From NCBI RefSeq assembly GCF_025833875.1, contig NZ_JAOYOD010000001.1, positions 2,418,001 to 2,482,000 of the forward strand: a stretch of DNA of 64,000 nt, in the 5' to 3' direction. Positions 41,801 to 52,500 of this stretch are shown here, piece after piece. How positions within the stretch are numbered: the first letter of the stretch is position 1; the number at the start of each line of letters is the position of its first letter. Source of the DNA: Reichenbachiella ulvae. Its GTDB lineage: Bacteria; Bacteroidota; Bacteroidia; Cytophagales; Cyclobacteriaceae. Both the position numbers and the translations under genes were made by a program. Below the pieces are notes generated by a model. That model was not told the DNA's origin. It did no database searches and was given only the letters and a program-made list of their open reading frames with translations.

Positions 41801-44390
41801 CTCTCAGGTAGATGTACCCTCCTGCTGAAACAGACTCAATGGCCTTTTGTAGCGTAGCAAATGGTGCTGAAACTGAGGTTCCTGAATTGCTATCGTTACC
41901 ATTGGTCGCTACATAAAATGCATCTCCGATAACAACCACTTCCTCGCTAAAGTTGGCCGTAATGCTTTTGTTACCGTCCATAGTCACTGACAATGGGTTG
42001 GTGGTACCAGAGGCTGAACCAGTCCATCCACTGAAGTAGTAGCCACTGGCCGCAGTAGCAGTAACTGTCACTGTGCTACCCGCATCATACGTTCCTCCTG
42101 CGGAAACAGTACCGTTACCATTAGCAGAAGTAGTCAAAGTGTAAGTCGAAGCAGTAACTGGTGAAAAGCTTGCGGTGATACTTTTATTGGCGTCTACAGT
42201 TACAGACAATGGATTATTAGATCCGGAAGCATCTCCGGACCAGCCATCAAACTGATAACCAGAATCTGCTGTAGCCGTCAAAGAAATAACCGAGCCCGCG
42301 TCGAAAGTTCCCCCTCCACTGACACTGCCACCGGCAGAAGCGCTAGTAGAAACGGTGAATTGAGTAGTGCCGCCACTTCCCAGATCCAAACTCATAAAAT
42401 AAAGATTACCTGTATCTCCTTTAGTCAGGGTGTGACTACCTGCCGCTAAGGTAACAGTCAGTTTCCCAGATGAAACAGCATTGTCTCCACCATCAATCTT
42501 GAAATTACCACTCCAACCTTCATTGAAAACCAGGGTAAGCGTCCCTTCTGAAGTAGTAGTAAATGAAACTGATGTACTGGATTCGATTTTCAGACATTGT
42601 GTCAAAGTCATCCCTCCATAATTCACAGTTCCTTTCGAATCAGACAAATTTCCAGATATGCTGTAGAAAGTACTGCTCAAACCTGAGGAAGTAAAATTGT
42701 GATCATAATCACCCGGATCCACAGGTGTAGTGGGATCAGTTGGATCAGTTGGTTCGGTCGGATCGGTTGGATCAGGATCATTGGGATCTATCACCGGACC
42801 ATCTCCGTCACCTTGAATTGACACAAGGCTTGTTGAATAGTTTGAAAGTGCTGATTTCAAGGCTGTATTCACCGCATACGAAGTATCATCCACCGAATTA
42901 TCAAAAGTCCAGCTGAAATCCCCTCCATTCATTCGACCTGCATATTGCATCACAGTGTTGCGAGCATCAGATGCTGACTCTAGGAAGTAGCTGCTATACA
43001 TGGTTCCGTTCGTGTCGAAATTGTTATAGGCATGACCTCCTGCATTGGCAGTCACACTTGAGGGAATCTGCTGTGTCCTACTGCTTGTTACATAAGCATC
43101 AAAATCATTAGGGAATTCATTCTGATCTACAAATCGAGTAGCTCCTTCGATGTAATTTCCATAGGCTTTGATCATGCCCCCTGGATCGCTGGAAAATGTA
43201 CCATCATTACTGCCATACACATCTGATCCCTGTTCAGAAATCAACATGGGATATTTACAGTTTCTGAAGTAATTGTTCTCTGCAAAAATCGAAGAATAGG
43301 TAGTCGCTCCTATTCCATACTTTGATATCCCATCGAAGTAGTTGTTGTATACATGAACAGTATGGTCTCTCACCCGTGGATGTCTACTATCCGAGTGATC
43401 GTACCAATTGTGGTGATAAGAGAAGTACCCTTCAGTCTCACCTCCATTACTCAACAAGTTAGATTTTCCACTGTCCCAGAAATGATTGTAGGAATGAGTC
43501 ACATAGGTGGATTTTTTTGTATCCAGAGCACCATCACCTTTGGCTTGATCAGAATCTCCTCCAGCATCTCCATAAAAGAAATCTACATGGTGCACCCAGA
43601 CGTGCTGGTTATTTTGCTGCAAGCCAATATTATCTCCTTCACCACTATTGCAATTCATGGTACCCAGATTTCGAATCTCAATATTCGCGGCATTTTTGAC
43701 ACGGATACCCCAGCCATCGGCAGTAGCATCCTCTCCTACTCCCTCGAGTGTGATATAACCAGATGAATTGTTACTGTTTTCTACCACAATATCCCCATTG
43801 AGCATATAAGAAAGGTCCGTGATTTGTCCGACAAATCGAATAATCAAGGGTCGGTTGTCCTGCCCTTTTTTGTATCCATCCAGAATGGTTTGAAGGCCAA
43901 CACATGGATTGGAATTAGCACCTGTCACATCCAGAGATATGGTGTTCTTCGTATTCTCTGTGATGTAAAGAATAACTGCCCCACTCTTTGGTGTACCGTC
44001 AGCTTTATAGGCTCCTGGCACGCGTCCATTGTGGAAAGCAAAACCACTTCGATCATGTGATTGTACACTAACGGTTCCGGTGCTAGTAGCGCTCCCCTCC
44101 GAACCACCAATGACAGGTGCTACTTTAATCGTATAGCTTCCTGCTTTCAATCCAAGAATATCGGCTCTCATGTAGGAGCCATAACTCCGAATCAACTGAT
44201 CATCAATCTTTTGATCAGTAACACCCGCACCCGAATAGTAGACATTGTAGCTATCTGCACCCGATACAGGTTGCCAGGTCACATAGGCAGATTCAAGCCA
44301 GCCGGAAGCTTGATTGATGTTAACTGTTTGGGCCCAAAGCATGGCGGGTGCCAGCAGTGAAACCACGGCTAATAGTAATCGTCTTTTCAT
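38817..44390 (-). CDS. Large secreted two-domain pectate lyase (PL1-like + PL9-like) with T9SS type A tail
   Basis: 1857 residues. Signal peptide about 1-20; FN3-like 22-110; PL1-type beta-helix about 115-510 (WVHHVDFFYGDAGG, GDGALDTKKSTYVTHSYNHF, HHNWYDHSDSRHPRVRDHTV); Asp/Pro/Thr linker 533-563; CBM-like module about 563-665 (NFTSSGLSSTFYSISGNLSD); two InlB-type repeats about 672-820; PL9-type beta-helix about 820-1210 (FYVATNGNDSNSGTSVSAPF, DADGFAAKLTCGTGNIFRRC with the likely catalytic lysine, NIDDGWDLYTK); two more InlB repeats to 1360; CBM35/CBM6-like about 1360-1487; FN3 about 1490-1583; a fifth InlB repeat; a second copy of the CBM-like module about 1660-1767; and a T9SS type A sorting domain about 1777-1857 ending in VIKR. 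It cleaves pectate by beta-elimination at or outside the cell surface. It is monocistronic. Confidence 0.9.
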   Translation of the reverse strand: MKRRLLLAVVSLLAPAMLWAQTVNINQASGWLESAYVTWQPVSGADSYNVYYSGAGVTDQKIDDQLIRSYGSYMRADILGLKAGSYTIKVAPVIGGSEGSATSTGTVSVQSHDRSGFAFHNGRVPGAYKADGTPKSGAVILYITENTKNTISLDVTGANSNPCVGLQTILDGYKKGQDNRPLIIRFVGQITDLSYMLNGDIVVENSNNSSGYITLEGVGEDATADGWGIRVKNAANIEIRNLGTMNCNSGEGDNIGLQQNNQHVWVHHVDFFYGDAGGDSDQAKGDGALDTKKSTYVTHSYNHFWDSGKSNLLSNGGETEGYFSYHHNWYDHSDSRHPRVRDHTVHVYNNYFDGISKYGIGATTYSSIFAENNYFRNCKYPMLISEQGSDVYGSNDGTFSSDPGGMIKAYGNYIEGATRFVDQNEFPNDFDAYVTSSRTQQIPSSVTANAGGHAYNNFDTNGTMYSSYFLESASDARNTVMQYAGRMNGGDFSWTFDNSVDDTSYAVNTALKSALSNYSTSLVSIQGDGDGPVIDPNDPDPTDPTEPTDPTDPTTPVDPGDYDHNFTSSGLSSTFYSISGNLSDSKGTVNYGGMTLTQCLKIESSTSVSFTTTSEGTLTLVFNEGWSGNFKIDGGDNAVSSGKLTVTLAAGSHTLTKGDTGNLYFMSLDLGSGGTTQFTVSTSASAGGSVSGGGTFDAGSVISLTATADSGYQFDGWSGDASGSNNPLSVTVDANKSITASFSPVTASTYTLTTSANGNGTVSAGGTYDAGSTVTVTATAASGYYFSGWTGSASGTTNPLSVTMDGNKSITANFSEEVVVIGDAFYVATNGNDSNSGTSVSAPFATLQKAIESVSAGGYIYLRGGTYQMPQSSVVIQKNGAAGAYIHVFAYGDETPILSFDDVELSSSRGIVQDGDFWHWKGVTIEKAGDNGMLLSGNNNIIEGCVFRANHDTGLQLSRYNTSADQISEWPSNNLIVDCEAFDNADSDSEDADGFAAKLTCGTGNIFRRCVSHHNIDDGWDLYTKSETGPIGIILFEDCIAHNNGTLTDGATSGGGDKNGFKLGSSAHQVDHELRRCIAFGNGKHGFTDNGNIGNIKFYNLTSYDNADYNYHTRDNASHTFINCISLDGSSSNDRIVGNAPESCNALVDSDFNFQLVASASDFVTMTPGPDADPTSNGFLNLVSSSPLVDAGCSAPGVSGNGTLDVGAIEYGGVIETQYTITASSSGNGSVTGGGTFTEGSVISLTATANSGYEFVGWSGDASGSNNPLSVTVNGNKSITANFSAISTTQYTVSTSSIGSGSVSGGGTFDEGSTIQLSATAAAGYQFAGWSGDASGSANPLSILVDGNKSISASFSPITGGCVNVTYQMEDGIISNGSVDSNHAGYNGTGFANTANAVGEYVEITVDVPTARTYDVTLKYAATSDRPADVIVNGSSQISNLSLPATVAWDAWTTVDFSLDLASGTNTIRFIATGGSGLPNVDETVICQGGDETVLPSISLSAAESNGSIALNWTVTDGSVYNQQVYRDTDSDPAGRVRIAQSVVGNNYTDNTAVAGTTYYYWIKASADADGSTVSSNAAGASVNIVTYTLTTNIVGQGSVTPNGGQFEAGTSVQLTAMPAAGWVFDSWSGGYTGSTATVLMDADKSVTAVFVEEVVAPGDEVHNYTESGLSSSFFSISGNLSDSKGTVNYNGLTLTQCLKIESSTSISFSTSQDATLTLVFNEGFGGAIQVDGTSYSVNNGVLNLPISAGSHQITKDDVANLYYMSVSYDIGARSLAIENDFEAPQILVYPNPVANQLKITSSSLIERVEVYNLTGTMVNRISSQFDQIDMTRLNSGAYILRVFTLDGVFVHRVIKR

Positions 44391-44747
44391 TAGAAATTAG
44401 TTTTAATTTGTTTGTCTTTCGAAAAACAATGTAAGACAAGAATGGAATTGAAAAGGCTCAAAGTCTACTTTTGGCTATTCCATGATAAATTTGGAATAGA
44501 GTTTGATAAATAATGAGTCAATGAATAGTCTCTTTTGTCAAAAAACCTCTCAGAAAGACCTTAGTCATTAACTATCAAACTGAATATAAAACACTTACAA
44601 GGCGTGCATAAACCATGAGATTCTCTAATTGACAAAACAGATTAAAATGGCCTTGATCTATTTACCCACCAAATCCTGCACATCACTCACTGTAATCTGG
44701 GATCATTAGAACTAAATTTGCCCAAAATTAATTTCTGAGATTGCCCA
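44391..44747. other. 357-base divergent intergenic region
   Basis: It lies between the pectate lyase (-) and the MFS gene (+). It holds several exact TAnnTTTG boxes on the + strand (44466-44473, 44486-44493, 44713-44720) and one on the minus strand (44723-44730). A near-match on the minus strand (CAATGTA, about 44429) is better placed for the lyase. No small gene or strong hairpin was seen. Confidence 0.5.
44713..44720 (+). promoter_or_regulatory. -7 promoter box of the MFS transporter gene
   Basis: TAAATTTG matches TAnnTTTG exactly and predicts a start near 44725, about 23 bases before ATG 44748. Confidence 0.5.
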
Positions 44748-45890
44748 ATGAGCCCAAGAAAATCAAGATTAGCTGTTAGTGCCTTCTTTCTCGTACATGG
44801 AATCAATCTGGCCTCCTGGGCCTCTCGCATCCCAGATATCAAGGAGCGCATGGACATCAACGATGCTGAGATGGGTACGCTTCTTTTGGTGATGCCGATC
44901 AGTTCCATTTTAGGACTGGTCAGTGCGGGATGGATTTTACGCAACTTCGACAACAAAACGCCTTTGATCACGGGGATGATCGCTCAATGTATATCCCTGG
45001 CTGCCATCGGAATGAGCGACAATCTATATACGCTAAGTGCAGCCCTTTTCTTTCTGGCACTTTCTTTCAGAATCACCGGGATTGCCATGAATACTCAGGC
45101 AGTGATCCTTCAAAAATCTTATGCCAAACCCATCAATGGTTCGTTTCATGCCATGTGGAGTTTCGGCGGCATCATGGGAGTCGGTTTGACCTCCCTACTA
45201 TTAGCTTTGAAAGTGACCATCTTACCTCACCTTATAGGTGTAGCAATCATGCTTGCCATAATATCAATAGCGGCTTATCCCTATTTACCCACTGGTGATC
45301 GCGCAGAGGAAGGCTCCAAAATCAAACTCGGCAAACCTGACAAATCATTATTCTATTTAGGCGTATTGATACTCCTGGCCTCATTTTGCGAAGGGGGGAT
45401 GTTTGACTGGAGTGGTGTTTATTTCAAGGACATCGTGAATGTAGAATTGTACACCGCAGGGTACTTTACCTTTATGATCTGTATGACGCTCTCACGAATC
45501 ATGCTTGACAAATTCATCATCATCCGGATGAAAAAAGAGCATGTGTATTTGATCAGTTCGCTTATGATCACTGGCGGTATTTTACTAGCAACCTCACTTC
45601 CTTATTTGATTCCTGCTATGGCGGGGTTTTCTATTGTCGGGATGGGCACTGCAGTGGTTATCCCTACAACCTTCTTACTGGCAGGGGATTCTAAGAAATA
45701 TTCAGCTGGCATGGCCATTTCTATCATCTCCACTTACAGTGTAGTAGGCATGCTTTTTGGACCTCCTTTGATTGGATTTATTTCTGAAGCTTTCGGATTG
45801 AAAATCTCTTTTCTGTTTTTTGCAGTAATGGGTTTGTTGATTTTACCTGTCTCCCGATTGTATTTTAGATCGGTCAAAAACGAAGCTTAA
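44748..45890 (+). CDS. MFS transporter (YbjJ/FucP-like group)
   Basis: 380 residues with about 11-12 membrane helices. The N-terminal signature FFLVHGINLASWASRIPDIK and the motif after helix 2-3 (GWILRNFDNK in place of the usual GxLaDrxGrr) are typical of the YbjJ-like MFS group, as are SFHAMWSFGGIMGVGLTSLL and SFCEGGMFDWSGVYFKDIV. Substrates in the group are mostly unknown, with sugars plausible. It stands alone; the pectate lyase upstream is divergent, so a link to uptake of its products is only a guess. It ends immediately before the convergent CBS gene. Confidence 0.88.
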   Translation: MSPRKSRLAVSAFFLVHGINLASWASRIPDIKERMDINDAEMGTLLLVMPISSILGLVSAGWILRNFDNKTPLITGMIAQCISLAAIGMSDNLYTLSAALFFLALSFRITGIAMNTQAVILQKSYAKPINGSFHAMWSFGGIMGVGLTSLLLALKVTILPHLIGVAIMLAIISIAAYPYLPTGDRAEEGSKIKLGKPDKSLFYLGVLILLASFCEGGMFDWSGVYFKDIVNVELYTAGYFTFMICMTLSRIMLDKFIIIRMKKEHVYLISSLMITGGILLATSLPYLIPAMAGFSIVGMGTAVVIPTTFLLAGDSKKYSAGMAISIISTYSVVGMLFGPPLIGFISEAFGLKISFLFFAVMGLLILPVSRLYFRSVKNEA

Positions 45891-46313
45891 CTATTCACTC
45901 AGTTTCAGCATGTATTTGATCAGATCCGTAGTAGTCACTATTCCAACCAATTCATTGTTTTCGGTCACAGGTAAAGCATGAAACGTGCTACGCGTAAATA
46001 TCTCTGCCGCCTCTTTGATTGAGTGAGTCACTCCTATAGTAACAGGATTAGGCTTCATCACTTGGTTAACAGAAATCATTTCTAAAATGGAGGTATCCGT
46101 TTCCGTTTGATCATCCATTAGTTTGCTCCCAAAAGACAGCCTAGACACATCTGATTGACTAATAATGCCTACTAAAGTACCATTGGCCATCACTGGGACA
46201 TGTTTGATTCTGATTTGCTCAAAAACATTCATCACCTCCTGAATAGGATCAGTTAGATCCACAGTAATGAGATCTTTTGACATGATTTTCGAAATCGGAT
46301 CATTAATAGACAT
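45891..46313 (-). CDS. CBS-domain protein
   Basis: 140 residues from ATG 46313 (MSINDPISKIMSKDLITVDL). The frame is open to an ATG at 46346, which would add 11 residues. It is a pair of CBS domains: IMSKDLITVDLTDPIQEVMN with HVPVMANGTLVGIISQSDVS, then VMKPNPVTIGVTHSIKEAAE with ALPVTENNELVGIVTTTDLI. There is no attached enzyme or channel domain, so it is a stand-alone adenosyl-nucleotide sensor of the type that may regulate a partner protein. Partner unknown. It is tail-to-tail with the MFS gene. Confidence 0.9.
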   Translation of the reverse strand: MSINDPISKIMSKDLITVDLTDPIQEVMNVFEQIRIKHVPVMANGTLVGIISQSDVSRLSFGSKLMDDQTETDTSILEMISVNQVMKPNPVTIGVTHSIKEAAEIFTRSTFHALPVTENNELVGIVTTTDLIKYMLKLSE

Positions 46314-46582
46314 ATACTTTTGTATTTGGTTGCAGTCATTAAACATAGTAAAAATTAGGTTGATTCAGGCCTAAATCCATGGTTCAAATTCAAAAAGAAT
46401 AAACGATAAAAGCACTAATCTTCAATGTATCTACACTAAAATTGCTGAGTATCAGCTATATTAGTTGATGTAAAATCTTAGTTTTATTATATTACTTTAG
46501 GATTTACTCTCGTTATAGTTATCCCGATTGCATCAACCAGCGCTTTGGCCAACCACAGTTTAGGTTTCACCTAGAACTTATA

Positions 46583-49500
46583 ATGATGCAAAAACGCTAT
46601 GGTATAGAAAGCAGACTCAAAACTCCAATCTATTGGATTGCTGCAACATTAGTATTGGGATTGACTCCCCTTCTCACACACGCCCAGACCAAAGGGATCA
46701 TTTATGAACCTGCTACTGGTGCCGGACAACTTTTGCTAGACCCCAATCAAGACGGTTATTCCTCTGAAACTACATCTGGATTTTCCACTGATGATGAAAC
46801 CGAGAGTGAAATCGCCTATCTCGCCATCCCTACTTTAGGTTCAGAAACAGACGGAGATGTAGCCAAAGGTTCAGATTGTTCTTACATCGATTTGGTCAAT
46901 ACTTCAGACACTGAAGCACTTTACTTTTATTCGGAAGGAACCTACTTGTATTTCAGATTTAGAGTCGGAGGAGCATCAAATAGCTCCAAAACCTATTCCG
47001 TATTCATTGATTCTGATGAAAAATTTGGTTTCACTGGCAATGATGCCGACCCCAACGCAATAACAGGAAACCCAGGTTTCGAGGTTGAACTTAGCTTTCA
47101 CACCAATTCCGGAATTGGAATCTATAATGTTGATGGGAATATAGCCCCATCCAACAATGAAATAGGCTCACATAAGACAGATAGACCTGAAGAAGTGCAC
47201 TCGCAAAGGTCAGTCGCACTAACCGAAGTATGTGGTGACGATGACTTCTTTTATGACTTCTACGTATCATTTGCTGATTTGGCCCTGGCAGGCATAGATG
47301 CTAACACCAAAATGAGAATGGTCGCCCAATCGGGAATCAGTGCCAACCCGCTGATTGGCTCAACTTCTGGTTCAGATCTGGGAGGTGCCGATGACGACAG
47401 TGGCAACATCAATGACCTTTTGGATGAAATGATCGAATTTTTCCCTCCTGTTTCGGGAAATGACATAGCCTTAGGAAACCCAATTCTTCCAAGAGCAGCT
47501 TGTCCAACCATCGACTCCCCTATTGCACTGGATGCTACTTCCATCACGGGTACCTCTACTGAAGCGGATGGAGCCATTATTGAAGTATTTGCAGATGATT
47601 CTTCTATCGGAACCACAACAGTGAGCTCAGGCACTTGGGAACTCACCGGGTTTACTTCCTTTAGTGGTGGTGAGGTGGTCACTGCCACGGCATCTATTAC
47701 TAGTGTCAAAAGTACTTCATACAGCAACTGTAGTCCCATCACGGTCAATCAGATATGTTCTGACCCTGTAACATCAACTACAATAGAACCCGGAGGAAGT
47801 GGAAAAGGGATCTCTGGAACATCCGATGAAGAAGGGGCTTCTGTTTCCATTTGGACCGATTCAGACCTAACCACTCTATGGACAGGTGCTAGTTCTCCCC
47901 ATGTCAATCCAGGAATCGTGGGCACAACTGGTAGCACGGCAACCACAGGGGAATGGCAAATCACTGGAGCCTCCAACAGTCTAACCGACGGGTTGTATTA
48001 TGTCACTCAACAAAACACTGCAGAAGGAGAATGTAGGTCAGACTCAGTGGTAGTCTGTAATCTGGCGGGTAGTACGACTAAACCAATAATTACTACTGAT
48101 CCTGTATCTCCTGAAACAACTACTTTAGAAGGAACCTGTGGTTTTGATGCTTTCATCGAATTGGCGATTGATGGAGTATATCAGGGGGTAAGCACAACCG
48201 CTACTGGAGTAACTACATGGTCCTTAAGCTTACCGACTGTGGAGGTAGGTCAAGAAATAGTTGTAATTGCTACAGAACCTGGAGATTGTCCAGTATCCTC
48301 TGACACTACTACTGTAAAAGGCTTCTCAATCGCTCCATTGATCACGGGCACCTATTGTACTGATGGAGAAATTACTTTAATCTCCGGTGTATCCTCTGAG
48401 AATATCGGGACTCTCGTCACTTTATACACGAAATCCAGCGCAGGGGTGACCACCTCTGACTCTAAAAATCCAGTAACCGGAACAGTGGATGCCAATGGAC
48501 GATGGACTATTGATTTAACAGGAGCTGGACTCATCCCTGGCACCCATATGGCAGTAACCAATACAGCCACCGACGAACTGGAAAGTGATCTATCCAACGA
48601 AGTAGAAATTCTGGCCAAAACTTCAGACGCATCCTTATCCATAAATGCAGGAGCCATTACTGAAGGAGATGCAAGTATATCAGGCCAAGGCACAGCGGGC
48701 AACACAATTAGATTATACATTGATGATGTACTGATAGACGAATTTTCGACTACCGTAGATGGTGATGGAAACTGGGAAATTACCGGATTGAATGAAGCCA
48801 GTGCTGGATATGATGTATTGTTTCCTGGGGGGCAAGTTTCGATCAGCTCAGAAGGATCAGGCAAATGTGAAAGTGATGCAACTAATGCTGCTGATGTTAT
48901 ACAGTGTAAAGCCTATGTAGGAGCTCCTACCTACCCAAGCACTTCTACTTATTGCGTCAATGAAACAGTAAGTGTAGATTTCGCTTCCTCAGAGAATTTA
49001 TATGTATATCAATTGTACACGGATGCAGCGGGTACCGCACCTACAGGATCTGAAGTAATCGGAGATGGAAGTACCATCACTTTGACTACAGACCCTCTAG
49101 CCTCGAGCGTGACCAAGTTATATCTGGGAGTCTCACGTATTGGAGTAGAATGCGATGACATTTTTTCTTCTAGCTTCAATGTAACTATCAAAGAAACACC
49201 GTCTATGACACTCGGAAGTAATTCGCTCAAAATCTGTGACGATGACGCTACTGGGAGTTTGACTTATTCTGGGGTCACCAATGGCCCATTGTTGAGCTAT
49301 GACATAGACTTCAATGCCGCAGCAGAGACAGCAGGCTTTGTTGACATCAACGATGCCTCCATTTCTTCCAATCTTGATTTTAATATCCCAGCTGATGCTG
49401 TTGGAAGCTTTGCAGGTACGGTATCTGTATCTAACACGAGCTCGGGTACTTGTAGCAGTACCAACTACAGCTTCAGTTTTGAAATCATAGAGGACATCAT

Positions 49501-52500
49501 CTCTTATGGAACTGTCACCAATCCGAGCTGTCTTAATAATGATGGAAGCATCCAAATCACAGGTCTAAGGACAGGAAAAACCTATTCTCTGGATTATAAC
49601 AAAGATGGGAACCCTATGAATATAGCCTCCATTACGCCTGATGCAGATGGCAACTACCTTCTTGACAACATCAGTGCTGGCGCTTACAAAGATTTTGTGG
49701 TCACAGAATCAGGCTGCACCTCCAATACCTTAACTGCAACGAAAACACTAACTGCTCCAGCCGATCCTACAGCAACCATTACCAGTACCGACATCACTGA
49801 AGGAGATGCATCGCTGACCGGTACGGGTACAAATGGCGCTACGGTTGATCTGTACATCGATGATGTGAAATCCAGTTTTTCAACTACCGTTTCCAGTGGC
49901 GTTTGGACCATCAGTGGACTGGATGCAGCTAGTGCGGGTAGCGATGTCCTCACTCCTGGCGCTCAGGTCAGCATCAAAACTTATCTGGCAGATGGGTGTA
50001 CTGTAGTAACCGTCAGTGCCGCTTCAGCTGTGGCCTGTACGGCCTATGCAGAAAACACCATCACACTAACCACAGGAACGGAATACTGTGTCAACGAAAC
50101 TTTATCCGTCACTTTTGCCAGTTCTGAGACTGGGGTAAACTATCAACTATTCACTGATGCGGCTGGCACTACTTCGACCGGAAGCGTTGTGGCCGGTACT
50201 GGTTCTGATATCACCTTAACTTCAGGCCCTTTGAGTACGAGCAACACGCAGATCTACTTAAGAGCATCGAGAACAGGCGTCTCTTATTGCAACAAAGTAT
50301 TTTCTACCAGCTTCAGTATCACAGTCAAAGAGATTCCAACCCTGAGCTTGGTTGATAATAGCTTATCTATCTGTTCTGACGAAACCAGTTTCAATCTGGA
50401 ATACAACAGCGTGACCAATGGACCTTTGAGCGTCTACAGCATCGATTTCAATGCTGCCGCTGAGGCACAAGGTTTTACGGATGTCAGCAATGCAACCATC
50501 GCCTCAGTGGTGACAATCAACATCCCCACTGACGCAGCAGGAGGAAGCTATGGTGGCGTGCTGAGTGTTTCGAATAGTGCAAGTGGAACATGTTCTAGTG
50601 ATTACAATTTCACCTTCGAACTCAACAAGGATGTAATTGCCTATGGGACTACCACCCAACCCAGCTGTCTGGGAACTGACGGTAGTATCGAGATCACTGG
50701 ACTGACCACTGGAGAAACCTATCAATTGGATTACGAAAAAGGAAGTACAGCAGTATCTGTGGCCTCTATCACTCCCGATTCAGACGGAAACTATTTACTA
50801 GATAATTTAGGAACTGGAACTTACAGCAACTTCTCCGTGACTAAAAACTCTTGTACTTCTAATGTGCTGAGTGGAACCAAAACATTAACTGCTCCAGCCG
50901 ATCCTACAGCAACCATTACCAGTACCGATATCACTGAAGGAGATGCGTCTTTGACGGGTACGGGTACCAACGGTGCTACGGTTGATCTGTACATCGATGA
51001 TGTGAAAACCAGTTTTTCAACTACCGTTTCCGGTGGCGTTTGGACCATCAGTGGACTAGATGCAGCCAGTGCAGGCAGTGATGTCCTCACTCCTGGCGCT
51101 CAGGTCAGCATCAAAACTTATCTGGCAGATGGGTGTACTGCAGTAACCGTCAGTACCGCTTCAGCTGTGGCCTGTACGGCCTATGCAGAAAACACCATCA
51201 CACTAACCACAGGAACGGAATACTGTGTCAACGAAACTTTATCCGTCACTTTTGCCAGTTCTGAGACTGGGGTAAACTATCAACTATTCACTGATGCGGC
51301 TGGCACTACCTCGACAGGAAGCGTTGTGGCCGGTACTGGTTCTGATATCACCTTAACTTCAGGCCCTTTGAGTACGAGCAACACGCAGATCTACTTAAGA
51401 GCATCGAGAACAGGCGTCTCTTATTGCAACAAAGTATTTTCTACCAGCTTCAGTATCACAGTCAAAGAGATTCCAACCCTGAGCTTGGTTGATAATAGCC
51501 TCTCTATCTGTTCTGATGAAACCAGCTTCAATCTGGAGTACAACAGCGTGACCAATGGACCTTTGAGCGTCTACAGCATCGATTTCAATGCTGCCGCTGA
51601 GCCACAAGGTTTTACGGATGTCAGCAATGCAACCATTGCTTCTGTGGTGACAATAAATATCCCCACTGACGCAGCAGGAGGAAGCTATGGTGGCGTACTG
51701 AGTGTTTCGAATAGTGCAAGTGGAACATGTTCTAGTGATTACAATTTCACCTTCGAACTCAACAAAGATGTAATTGCCTATGGAACTACCACCCAACCCA
51801 GCTGTCTGGCAACTGACGGAAGTATCCAGATCACAGGACTGACCACTGGAGAAACCTATCAATTGGATTACGAAAAAGGAAGTACAGCAGTATCTGTGGC
51901 CTCTATCACTCCCGATTCAGACGGAAACTATTTACTAGATAATTTAGGAACTGGAACTTACAGCAACTTCTTCGTGACTAAAAACTCTTGTACCTCTAAT
52001 GTCCTGAGTGGAACCAAAACATTAACTGCTCCAGCAGCACCCACCGCCACGATCACCAGTACAGACATCACCGCAGGAGATGCGGAACTGACAGGTGCAG
52101 GCACAAACGGTGCAACGATTGACCTCTATATCAATGACGTAAAATCTGACTTCTCAACCACTGTAGCAAGCGGGGTATGGACGATAAGCGGACTCGATGC
52201 TGCCAGTGCAGGTAGCGATGTCCTCACTCCTGGAGACAAGGTAAGTATCAAAACATATCTAGCCGAAGGTTGTACGGAAGTAGAAGTAGTAGCCAGCTCG
52301 AATGTAGCCTGTATTCCATATGCTGAAAACACCATCACTCTGACTACTGGAACGGAATACTGTGTCAACGAAACTTTATCCGTCACCTTTGCCAGTTCTG
52401 AGACTGGGGTGAATTATCAACTATTCACTGATGCGGCTGGCACTACCTCTACAGGAAGCATTGTGGCCGGTACTGGTTCTGATATTACCTTAACTTCAGG

